Below the pieces are notes generated by a model. The model made no database searches. It was not told the origin of the DNA and worked only from the letters and a program-made list of their open reading frames with translations. Shown one piece after another: positions 30,580-38,659 of a stretch of 64,000 nucleotides of DNA. Positions within the stretch are counted from its first letter, which is position 1, and every line of letters begins with the position of its first letter. The DNA is from Psychrobium sp. MM17-31 (GTDB lineage: Bacteria > Pseudomonadota > Gammaproteobacteria > Enterobacterales > Psychrobiaceae). The stretch is from the NCBI RefSeq assembly GCF_022347785.1, contig NZ_JAKRGA010000001.1, positions 1-64,000 of the forward strand. Reading direction: 5' to 3'. The position numbers and the translations under genes were made by a program.

Positions 30580-31935
30580 ATGCTCATCAGTGCTCATGAC
30601 CAAGCCACCCTTCCCCTTCACATTCTAGAGAAAAGCCAATTTGAACAATGGTTGACTGAGCAATCATCGGCAACCAAGCAATGGCTAACTGCAACAGGAT
30701 ACAAACAACAAGGGCTCAGTTTGGTACCAGATGCTGATGGCAACATCACTTTTGCACTTTTTGTAGCGGATGATTTAAGCGATTACTTCGCGTGTGGCGA
30801 CCTTGTAAAATCGCTACCTATCAATACTTATCAGTTAGTTAGCCAGCCACAATTCGAGCAAGCTATCGCTTTTGGTTGGTTAGCTGGTTGTTATGAATTT
30901 ACTGACTACAAAAAGACATCAAACACTTTCCCAACGCTAGTTATCAACAATGACGAGCTAGTCGCACAGGTCAATTTAGATCATCAAGCGCAGTCGTTAG
31001 TGCGTGATATGGTAAACACACCAGCAGCCGATATGATGCCGCAGCATATTGCCCAAGTTGCTATAAACCTTACCGAGCAATATGGCGGTGGCGTAAAGCA
31101 AATTGTTGGCGACGAGTTACTTGAGCAAAACTATCCGACCATTCATGCGGTTGGCCGCGCAAGTGACAATACACCACAACTTATCGACTTAACTTGGGGT
31201 GATGAAAATGCACCAAAAGTTACGCTCGTTGGTAAAGGAGTTTGTTTCGACAGTGGCGGTTTAGATTTAAAACCAGCAGCAGGCATGCGCAACATGAAAA
31301 AAGACATGGGCGGTGCAGCACACGTGTTAGGTCTAGCGCAACTTATTATGGGTAACAACTTACCCGTTCGTCTGCGCGTGCTTATTCCAGCAGTAGAAAA
31401 TGCTGTTTCAGCCAACGCCCTGCGTCCAGGCGATGTTGTGACAACGCGTTCAGGGATCACGGTAGAAATTGATAACACTGATGCAGAAGGCCGTTTAGTG
31501 TTGTGTGATGCGATTAGTGAAGCTATTACTGAGTCGCCAGAAATGCTGATTGATTTTGCCACGCTTACAGGAGCGATGCGCGTTGGACTAGGTACTGAAT
31601 TGCCGGGCTTCTTTGCAACGAATCAAGATACCGCAAATTCACTACTGTCACACGGTTTAACCAACTCAGATCCTGTATGGCAAATGCCGCTGCATCAACC
31701 GTATAAAAGTTTATTGAAGAGTAACGTTGCCGACATTAGCAACTGTGCAACAGCGCCATTCGGCGGTGGTATTACGGCAGCGCTTTATTTACACGAATTT
31801 ACCGACAATCACAGCGATTGGCTCCACTTTGATATTATGGCGTGGAACATCCGCCATTTATCAGGCCGTCCAGTCGGTGGTGAAGCCTTTGGTGTGCGTA
31901 CTGTGTTTAAACATTTACAGCAGAAATATGCATAA
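30580..31935 (+). CDS. Leucyl aminopeptidase family (M17) peptidase
   Basis: Cytosolic two-metal aminopeptidase that removes N-terminal residues from peptides. 451 residues, shorter than PepA (about 500). The M17 metal and catalytic residues are in place: GKGVCFDSGGLDLKP near residue 217, KKDMGGAAHVLG near 240 and the signature NTDAEGRL near 297. The ribosome site AAGGAT precedes the ATG. Transcribed alone and divergent from lysO. It is closer to the PepB-like short class than to PepA; no gene symbol is assigned. Confidence 0.93.
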   Translation: MLISAHDQATLPLHILEKSQFEQWLTEQSSATKQWLTATGYKQQGLSLVPDADGNITFALFVADDLSDYFACGDLVKSLPINTYQLVSQPQFEQAIAFGWLAGCYEFTDYKKTSNTFPTLVINNDELVAQVNLDHQAQSLVRDMVNTPAADMMPQHIAQVAINLTEQYGGGVKQIVGDELLEQNYPTIHAVGRASDNTPQLIDLTWGDENAPKVTLVGKGVCFDSGGLDLKPAAGMRNMKKDMGGAAHVLGLAQLIMGNNLPVRLRVLIPAVENAVSANALRPGDVVTTRSGITVEIDNTDAEGRLVLCDAISEAITESPEMLIDFATLTGAMRVGLGTELPGFFATNQDTANSLLSHGLTNSDPVWQMPLHQPYKSLLKSNVADISNCATAPFGGGITAALYLHEFTDNHSDWLHFDIMAWNIRHLSGRPVGGEAFGVRTVFKHLQQKYA

Positions 31936-31980
31936 AACTAAAGCTTAAACTCATGCCTAAAACTCATGTCTAAAAATAAG

Positions 31981-32007
31981 AAACGCCGCTAAATGCGGCG
32001 TTTTTTT
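31981..32007 (+). terminator. Terminator after M17 aminopeptidase gene
   Basis: Stem AAACGCCGC (31981-31989) / GCGGCGTTT (31995-32003) followed by a T-run on plus. The convergent lipoprotein gene ends at 32006, so the element overlaps both 3' ends. Confidence 0.85.
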
Positions 32008-32641
32008 ACAAATTTATCACCTTCGCAAAACTCGTAAATTTCAGCATTTGCAAAAACTCAAGTTGATTTGGGTGTAGCAAGGACGCGTGTAAATCACCCC
32101 ACCGTTTGTCCTTCTCAAACAATAAATGCGTGTTAATAACCCGTACTTTTTGCGATTGAATTGTCATTAACCCCACATAAGTTAGTGTCACACCATCATT
32201 GTGCGGTGTAATTGATACCGTGTTTTCTACCACCTTAATTACGCCGCGTTTGCGCACTTTATCAAGCACACAATTAGCGTGGTGTTGCGACGTATAATCT
32301 CCTTTACACATCGCATGACCAAGATTAAAGGACACTTGCATCTTGCCAATGCTTCCCTTGCGATAAAAACGCGTCTGACTTTCAACTTGCCTAGGATTAA
32401 TTAGCGTTGGCGCGCGAAAACTCACCCCGCTATTAATTGACGATGCAACCCATTGATGAAGCGGTAATGTTGATTGGGCCTCAAGTCGCTCTTTAACTAA
32501 TGCAACGGCTTTGTCACTATTGACTGAGAAAGGTTGCTCTTCCTCAGGGCCAGTTGCGCAGCCCAGCATGATCATTGCTGCAGCCAAAGTTAGCGCTGGC
32601 ATAAAATAGCGCCTGATGTGATTATCCCTAACACTACTCAT
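32006..32641 (-). CDS. Putative lipoprotein, unknown function
   Basis: 211 residues, not recognised as a named family. A basic N-terminus (MSSVRDNHIRRYF) and hydrophobic stretch lead to LGC-A, with Cys28 as the likely lipidation site; the -3 residue is Met, a slightly unusual lipobox. The rest has alternating beta-like segments and a cysteine-containing patch (HAMCKGDYTSQHHANCVLDKV). Start preceded by AGGAA. It is 8 bp downstream of the peroxiredoxin gene and so likely shares its transcript. Confidence 0.7.
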   Translation of the reverse strand: MSSVRDNHIRRYFMPALTLAAAMIMLGCATGPEEEQPFSVNSDKAVALVKERLEAQSTLPLHQWVASSINSGVSFRAPTLINPRQVESQTRFYRKGSIGKMQVSFNLGHAMCKGDYTSQHHANCVLDKVRKRGVIKVVENTVSITPHNDGVTLTYVGLMTIQSQKVRVINTHLLFEKDKRWGDLHASLLHPNQLEFLQMLKFTSFAKVINL

Positions 32642-32649
32642 CGAAATTC

Positions 32650-33183
32650 CTATTTTGTTCTAGGTTTCAACCCTAGCTCTTTAAGGGTCTTGGCAATGTC
32701 TTGTGCCGCCGTTTTCGGGCTAATATCTTTATCAATTTTTGCAATTTTACCCGCCTTATCGATATAAAACGTCCAGCGTTTAGCAAAGCCCATAAAACTC
32801 AACACATCATAAGCCTTGGCAGCTTCTTTAGACGGATCACTAAGCATCGGAAAATCCGCTTTGGTCTTCTTCGCAAAATCGATGTTATCTTCCAGCGGGT
32901 CAACGCTCGCCATAAAATAGCTCACATCAAAATTGCGGATAAGATGACCATCCTTCACCAAGGATAAACACTCAATGGTGCAGCCGCGAGTATTCGCCAT
33001 CGGATACCACGCAAGGACCACCGCTTGGCGTCCTATGTAATGAGCTAGCGTATAGGTTTTTCCATTGGTCGCTTTAAGTGAAAAATTAGGTGCATCATCA
33101 CCAACTTTTAACTCAGCATTGGCGCTACATGCGCCAATGCTCAACACACTGCCTAACAACAACGATTTAACTAGTGCTTTCAT
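32650..33183 (-). CDS. Secreted peroxiredoxin (BCP/AhpC-TSA type)
   Basis: Thiol peroxidase of the BCP-like AhpC/TSA family with a signal peptide (MKALVKSLLLGSVLSIGACSANA), so it is likely periplasmic; a Cys in the signal (GAC-S) makes a lipoprotein form conceivable. 177 residues. The thioredoxin-fold start LKVGDDAPNFSLKATNG and the active-site region PMANTRGCTIEC are visible, with the two cysteines spaced CxxxC, as in atypical 2-Cys BCPs. The frame extends upstream into hrpA to 33303, but the signal peptide and an AAGGAT site fix the start at 33183, 6 bp after the hrpA stop. Confidence 0.85.
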   Translation of the reverse strand: MKALVKSLLLGSVLSIGACSANAELKVGDDAPNFSLKATNGKTYTLAHYIGRQAVVLAWYPMANTRGCTIECLSLVKDGHLIRNFDVSYFMASVDPLEDNIDFAKKTKADFPMLSDPSKEAAKAYDVLSFMGFAKRWTFYIDKAGKIAKIDKDISPKTAAQDIAKTLKELGLKPRTK

Positions 33184-33188
33184 GCTAC

Positions 33189-36100
33189 TTATCCTTGTTT
33201 CTTGTATTCGGTAATTGCTTGGGATACCCGCTTCTCTGAGATTGGGTATTGGGTACCCAAAGTTTGCGCAAACAGCGACACTCGAAGTTCTTCTAACATC
33301 CAACGAATATGGATTAGCTCAGGCGGCATTGATGCGCGTTTTGGCAGTTTGTTCACTAACACTTGATAATCTTTAGTCACACGCTCAACGCTGAGCATCG
33401 CAAGTCTGTCTTTATTGACATCGATAACCAGTTTCTCTAAACGCTTTAAAATAGCTTGTAGGTAACGTTGCAGGTGCACCATACGTTCAAAGCCAAGCTC
33501 AGTGACAAAGCCTTTAAATATTAAACCTTCCAATTGCGATTTAATATCGCCGTGAGCCATGATCATATCAAGCCCCACCTTGCCCTTAAGCTTTTTATTC
33601 ACCTGATTAAACAAGCTCAAGCACTGCTCTACCGACTGTGCAATACGCACCACGGTGTCAGCAAGATCACTGCGCACGCGATCTTTTAATAAAGTGAACT
33701 GCTGTTCATTATTTACACTAAGCTCACTATCTTCGATAATAACGTCCACCGCAGCGCTAATAATGTCATCTATTAGCACATTAAGCTGGCCAAAGCCGTG
33801 ATAATACAAACCCAACTTGGCTTTATTTGGCAAGGTTCGCTGCATATGAGCGATTGGCGATGGTACGTTTATCAGCAACAATTTACGCAAACCAACGCGA
33901 TTAACACGACTTGCCTGCTCTTCACTGTCAAAGAGTTTAATTTCTACATCGTCTTTATTGGCAACCAGTGCTGGATAAGCCTTAACTTCAAATTGACCGC
34001 GCTTCGAGGTGTAACTTGACGGCAACTCACCAAAATCCCACGCGGTAATATTTTTCTTCTCAATGCCATCGTCTGCCACTTTCACTAATGATTTAGCCAC
34101 TTTATCACTGAGATCTTCTTGCAGTTTTGCTAAATCGCGCCCCTGACCAAGCAGCTTATTCTTGCTCCCTTTAAGTACCTGCTCCACTTTAAAGTTCATC
34201 AGTAGGTGCACTGGCAGCTGATTTAAATCCCAGGCCTCTTTATCGATGCGCACACCTGACATACGCAGCAGTTGTTTACTCATTGCCTCGATTAACGACG
34301 ATTCCATCACTGGCATCGCCGCCATACAGGAATCAGCGTAGTTCGGCGCTGGCACAAAATTACGGCGGATAGCCTTTGGCAACGATTTAATTAGCGCAAT
34401 CACCTTCTCGTGACGCAAGCCATTAACTTGCCAATCAAAATCCACCACTTGTACTTGATTAAGTAATTCAATCGGAATATGAATACTCACGCCATCGTCA
34501 ATTTCACCGGGTTCAAAGTTGTAGCTCACTCTAAAGGTCAGGTTGCCTTGCTGCCATGTATCGGGAAAATCATGCTTAGACACACCGCCAGCGTCGCTGC
34601 GAATAAGCTGCTCTACGTCAAACTCCAGTGCTTTGGGTTGTTTCTTACCTTCCTTTCGCCACCAACTATTAAGCTGAACTTCGTTAACAATGTGCTTTGG
34701 TAATGCCTCTTCATAAAAGAGATAGAGATCGTTATCGTCCACCAAAATATCGCGGCGACGTGATTTATGCTCTAAGTCTTCAACCTGTGAAACCAGATTC
34801 AGATTATGGCGATAAAATGGAATATTTGAGTTAAGCTGCCCTTCCACCAAGCCTTGACGGATAAATAACTCTCGCGATTCAGCGGAATTTATCGGTGAAT
34901 AGTCCACCTTGCGTTTGGCCACGATCACCACGCCAAAGAGACTTACTTGCTCGAACGCCACCACTTGGCCGCGCTTCTTCTCAAAATGCGCTTCGCTATA
35001 ACTCTTTTTAACTAAATCGCCAGCTAGCGGCTCAATCCAAGCTGGCTCAATTTTCGCCGCAACGCGGCCAAATAAGCGAGAAGTTTCAACGAGCTCAGAT
35101 ACCATTACCCATTTAGGCGGCTTTTTCGATAGCGCCGAGCCTGGAAAGATATAGAATTTACTGTTGCGAGCGCCGCTAAACTCGTTATCTTGATCTTTAA
35201 AACCAATATGACTGAGCAAACCAGATAAAATCGATTGATGGATCGCATCGAAGCTACTCTCATTATCCAGTACTTCGATACCCTGCTCATTAAGAACTTG
35301 CATCAATTGCGATACCAAGTCTTGCCATTCTCGCACGCGGTTATAATTTAAAAACTGCTCGCGACAGAGCTTGCGAAAGCGCGAATTAGACAAGGCCGCT
35401 TGCTGCTCTTTCAAATACGTCCACAGATTTAAGAAACCGATAAAGTCCGACGCTTTGTCCAAATGCTTTTGGTGTGCACTATCAGACTTTTGCTGCTGCT
35501 CCAAAGGACGCTCACGAGGATCTTGAATACTCAGTCCCGCCGCAATAACTAACAGCTGCGATAAAGCGCCATTTTTTTGCGCTTCAATCACCATGCGCGC
35601 TAAACGAGGGTCGATTGGCAATTTACTGATTTGTTTACCGATAGCGGATAAGCTCAATTGCTCATGGCCGTATTGTTTTTTCTTGTCGTGCTCTTTTGAC
35701 AGCGCGCCAATTTCTTCGAGTAAACGAATACCGTCGTTAATATTGCGACTATCAGGCGCCTGTAAAAACGGGAAGGCTTCAATGTGCCCTAACCCTAAAC
35801 TCACCATCTGCAAAATAACTGACGCTAGATTGGTGCGCAGAATTTCTGGGTCGGTAAAGGGTGAACGGGCATCAAAATCCGATTCGCTATAAAGACGAAT
35901 ACAAATACCATCGGCAACACGACCACAACGACCTTTACGCTGATTAGCACTGGCCTGTGAAATCTTCTCAATCGGCAGACGCTGCACCTTGGTGCGATAA
36001 CTATAACGACTAATGCGCGCCGTACCAGGATCGATCACATAGCGAATGCCCGGCACCGTTAACGAGGTTTCAGCAACGTTAGTAGCAAGAACAATGCGGC

Positions 36101-37148
36101 GTTTGTGACTGGATTTAAAAATCTTCGACTGTTCGCTATAACTTAAACGGGCATATAGCGGTAAGATATCGGTATTGGGTAATTTTTGCTTTGAGAGCGC
36201 ATCGCTAGTATCGCGAATTTCTCGCTCGCCATTCATAAAAATCAAGATGTCGCCATCGCCTTCAGCCATCAGCTCATCGACGGCATCAAAAATTGATTGC
36301 AGCTGATCTTTATCTTCATCACCATCATCGATGTGATAACGCACCTCAACGGGATAGGTACGGCCACTGACTTCGATCACAGGCGCGTCATCAAAGTGCT
36401 TCGAAAAACGCTCGGTATCGATAGTTGCCGAAGTAATTACCACTTTTAAATCAGGACGTTTCGGTAAGATGCGTTTAAGGTAACCAAAAAGAAAATCGAT
36501 GTTTAAACTGCGCTCATGCGCCTCATCGATAATAATCGTATCGTAGCGATTTAAAAAAGGATCATGAGCAATTTCGGCAAGTAGAATACCGTCCGTCATT
36601 AGCTTGATATAACTGTGATCATTAAGCTTATCCGCAAAGCGAACTCTAAAACCTACAGCATCACCTAGTTCACAATTCATTTCATCGGCAATACGCTCTG
36701 CCACGCTGCGCGCCGCTAAACGTCGTGGTTGAGTATGACCAATCATCCCTTTAAGGCCGCGCCCTACTTCTAAACAAATCTTCGGCAACTGGGTTGTTTT
36801 ACCAGAACCGGTTTCACCCGCCACAATAACCACTTGATTATCGCGAATTGCATCTGCAATTTTCGATTGCAATTGGCTCACTGGCAGTTGCGCTGGATAG
36901 CTTACGTTAGGCACATTTGCCACACGCTGCTCATAGCGATTAAGCGCCTTTGAGCAATCGATGCTAATTTTCTCAAGCGTTTTCGTTAAACGCTTTTCAT
37001 CTTTAATTTTTTTAAGAGATCGCAAGCGCGCCCGAAGCTTGATGCCATCGAGTAAGGTGGTATGAAAAGACTGCTGTTTGATGATGTCAATGATTTGCGA
37101 GTTGGATAGTTCGCTGGCGTCATTTGTCGCTGGAGTTTGCTCAGACAA
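33189..37148 (-). CDS. hrpA: ATP-dependent RNA helicase HrpA
   Basis: DEAH-box 3'-5' RNA helicase; in E. coli it acts in mRNA processing and rescue of collided ribosomes. 1319 residues, near the usual 1300. Motif I GETGSGKTTQLPKI near residue 112, motif II DEAH (IIIDEAHERSLNIDF) near 210, SATIDTERF near 240, and motif VI QRKGRCGRV near 405. They are followed by the helicase-associated and OB domains and the long C-terminal DUF3418-type region. First gene of a likely hrpA-peroxiredoxin-lipoprotein transcript. Confidence 0.96.
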   Translation of the reverse strand: MSEQTPATNDASELSNSQIIDIIKQQSFHTTLLDGIKLRARLRSLKKIKDEKRLTKTLEKISIDCSKALNRYEQRVANVPNVSYPAQLPVSQLQSKIADAIRDNQVVIVAGETGSGKTTQLPKICLEVGRGLKGMIGHTQPRRLAARSVAERIADEMNCELGDAVGFRVRFADKLNDHSYIKLMTDGILLAEIAHDPFLNRYDTIIIDEAHERSLNIDFLFGYLKRILPKRPDLKVVITSATIDTERFSKHFDDAPVIEVSGRTYPVEVRYHIDDGDEDKDQLQSIFDAVDELMAEGDGDILIFMNGEREIRDTSDALSKQKLPNTDILPLYARLSYSEQSKIFKSSHKRRIVLATNVAETSLTVPGIRYVIDPGTARISRYSYRTKVQRLPIEKISQASANQRKGRCGRVADGICIRLYSESDFDARSPFTDPEILRTNLASVILQMVSLGLGHIEAFPFLQAPDSRNINDGIRLLEEIGALSKEHDKKKQYGHEQLSLSAIGKQISKLPIDPRLARMVIEAQKNGALSQLLVIAAGLSIQDPRERPLEQQQKSDSAHQKHLDKASDFIGFLNLWTYLKEQQAALSNSRFRKLCREQFLNYNRVREWQDLVSQLMQVLNEQGIEVLDNESSFDAIHQSILSGLLSHIGFKDQDNEFSGARNSKFYIFPGSALSKKPPKWVMVSELVETSRLFGRVAAKIEPAWIEPLAGDLVKKSYSEAHFEKKRGQVVAFEQVSLFGVVIVAKRKVDYSPINSAESRELFIRQGLVEGQLNSNIPFYRHNLNLVSQVEDLEHKSRRRDILVDDNDLYLFYEEALPKHIVNEVQLNSWWRKEGKKQPKALEFDVEQLIRSDAGGVSKHDFPDTWQQGNLTFRVSYNFEPGEIDDGVSIHIPIELLNQVQVVDFDWQVNGLRHEKVIALIKSLPKAIRRNFVPAPNYADSCMAAMPVMESSLIEAMSKQLLRMSGVRIDKEAWDLNQLPVHLLMNFKVEQVLKGSKNKLLGQGRDLAKLQEDLSDKVAKSLVKVADDGIEKKNITAWDFGELPSSYTSKRGQFEVKAYPALVANKDDVEIKLFDSEEQASRVNRVGLRKLLLINVPSPIAHMQRTLPNKAKLGLYYHGFGQLNVLIDDIISAAVDVIIEDSELSVNNEQQFTLLKDRVRSDLADTVVRIAQSVEQCLSLFNQVNKKLKGKVGLDMIMAHGDIKSQLEGLIFKGFVTELGFERMVHLQRYLQAILKRLEKLVIDVNKDRLAMLSVERVTKDYQVLVNKLPKRASMPPELIHIRWMLEELRVSLFAQTLGTQYPISEKRVSQAITEYKKQG

Positions 37149-37301
37149 GGTTCTACAAATTTGCTAAAAAATAAGGCCGATTCTAGCAAATATAGGCGCT
37201 TGGTAAAATAGCGCACCGCAGATTAACTTTTTAATTGAAGACTGTCTAAGACAATGATTTATTTGCTATCATGCACCACAAATTATCGAACTGAGAAGCT
37301 T

Positions 37302-38147
37302 ATGTCAGATTTAAATCTACTCTCGTCGCAAAAGCTATTTGACGGCCAACACAATCAATATCAACATCAGTCAACTGCAACTAACTGCACCATGACCTTT
37401 TCGGTGTATTTACCGCCGCAAGCAACTGCCGAAACGCCAGTGCCAGTGCTGTATTTTCTATCTGGCTTAACCTGTACTGACGAAAATTTTTCCGTAAAAT
37501 CAGGCGCGCAACAATGGGCAGCGAAGCATGGTATTGCACTCGTGATGCCAGATACCAGTCCGCGTGGCGAAGATGTGCCAGATGATTTAGAAGGCGATTA
37601 TGCCTTTGGTCAAGGGGCTGGTTTTTATATCAATGCTACCCAAAAGCCGTGGAAAACTCACTTTAATATGTATGACTATGTAGTGAGTGAGCTGCCAAAA
37701 CTCATTGAAGAAAATTTACCTGTTAACGATAAAAAATCAATTTTTGGTCATTCAATGGGTGGTCACGGCGCGCTAGTCATTGCCCTGCGCAATAGCAAGG
37801 CATATCATAGTGTGTCAGCATTTAGCCCGATTGTTAATCCAATAGAGACACCATGGGGTCAGAAAGCCTTCTACAATTATTTAGGCGATCATCTCAATTC
37901 TTGGTTGCCATATGACACATGCCACCTAATCAAACAAGGTAACAACCAATTACCTATGCTGATTGACCAAGGCAGTGCCGATGACTTCTTAGAAGAAGAG
38001 CTGCTGACGGACAATTTAGTCGATGCAATTAAAGAGGCCAAATATGAAGCGACTATCAATATGCGCGATGGCTACAACCACAGCTATTTCTTTATCGCGA
38101 GCTTTATTGAGTCGCACATTGCGTTTCATGCTAAGTATCTGAAATAA
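37302..38147 (+). CDS. fghA: S-formylglutathione hydrolase
   Basis: Hydrolyses S-formylglutathione to formate and glutathione in formaldehyde detoxification. 281 residues, esterase D family alpha/beta hydrolase. The nucleophile motif GHSMGGHGAL is near residue 147, YFLSGLTCTDENF near 55 forms the oxyanion region, and the C-terminal Asp/His are in DQGSADDF and DGYNHSYFFI. An upstream in-frame ATG at 37254 exists, but GAGAAG before 37302 and the family N-terminus favour this start. The partner class III alcohol dehydrogenase (frmA) is not adjacent. Confidence 0.94.
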   Translation: MSDLNLLSSQKLFDGQHNQYQHQSTATNCTMTFSVYLPPQATAETPVPVLYFLSGLTCTDENFSVKSGAQQWAAKHGIALVMPDTSPRGEDVPDDLEGDYAFGQGAGFYINATQKPWKTHFNMYDYVVSELPKLIEENLPVNDKKSIFGHSMGGHGALVIALRNSKAYHSVSAFSPIVNPIETPWGQKAFYNYLGDHLNSWLPYDTCHLIKQGNNQLPMLIDQGSADDFLEEELLTDNLVDAIKEAKYEATINMRDGYNHSYFFIASFIESHIAFHAKYLK

Positions 38148-38162
38148 CGCCAATCAGACAAT

Positions 38163-38192
38163 AAAAAAGCACCGCTTAGGTGCTTTTTTATT
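38163..38192 (+). terminator. Terminator after fghA
   Basis: Stem AAAAAAGCACC (38163-38173) / GGTGCTTTTTT (38179-38189) with GCTTA loop. The symmetric A/T flanks allow it to serve convergent rmf too. Confidence 0.85.
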
Positions 38193-38209
38193 GTATATAA
38201 TTTGTTGCG

Positions 38210-38386
38210 CTAACGATTAAAATAACCTTCAGCACTTCGTTCGCAAGCTTCTCGCCAGCCTCCTAACCATTGTTCTTTTTGATCGATATTTTGGTAGGGA
38301 CAGTTATCTCGACTTTGTTGATGAAGTCCTGCTTGATAGCCTTTAGAAAATGCGCGCTGCTTACGATCTCGCTTCTGTCTATTCAT
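38210..38386 (-). CDS. rmf: Ribosome modulation factor
   Basis: Small basic protein that dimerises 70S ribosomes into inactive 100S particles in stationary phase. 58 residues: it begins MNRQKRDRKQRAFSKGYQAG, then CPYQN and QWLGGWREACER follow. This matches E. coli RMF (MKRQKRDR, GYQAG, CPYQ, QWLGGWREA) almost motif for motif. GAGGAAA lies about 7 bases before the ATG. It sits downstream of the uup/DUF3466 block, as in related genera. Confidence 0.96.
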   Translation of the reverse strand: MNRQKRDRKQRAFSKGYQAGLHQQSRDNCPYQNIDQKEQWLGGWREACERSAEGYFNR

Positions 38387-38590
38387 TAAAAATTTCCTCT
38401 TTATTCCAATAGTTTAACCTGTAGTAAACTAATTGAAGTGTTTAGATAATTACTAACTTCTTGACGTTTTAGATGAACGCTAGAATAAATGCTTCTTCCT
38501 GAATATATCTTCAAGCGCACACCAGTTGCTGAGGGTACTCTCTGTGCTGCGGTATTATTTTTAACCAATACAATTGCGGAGATCAAGCAA
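38387..38590 (-). promoter_or_regulatory. rmf upstream region
   Basis: 204 bp between the DUF3466 terminator and rmf. It should hold the rmf promoter, because the upstream gene is closed off by a hairpin. A 61-codon open frame runs through it, but without a supporting ribosome site or recognisable family. Confidence 0.35.
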
Positions 38591-38633
38591 AAAAAAGGAC
38601 CATTCCCCTAACTAAATGTTAAGTGAATGATCC
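38591..38633 (-). terminator. Terminator after DUF3466 gene
   Basis: 9-bp stem with one wobble, GGACCATTC (38597-38605) / GAATGATCC (38625-38633), extended inward. A run of A at 38589-38596 gives a T-run on the minus strand. Confidence 0.75.
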
Positions 38634-38659
38634 TAATATGAATTTATTGTGAAATATTT

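Noticed and set aside
33184-33303. Longer N-terminus for the peroxiredoxin
   Set aside because: It would be antiphase inside hrpA, and the signal peptide and ribosome site both support 33183.
37302-38147. Full formaldehyde detoxification operon
   Set aside because: Only S-formylglutathione hydrolase is present; no class III alcohol dehydrogenase lies beside it.
38401-38586. 61-codon minus-strand frame between rmf and the DUF3466 terminator
   Set aside because: No clear ribosome site or family; it lies where the rmf promoter should be.
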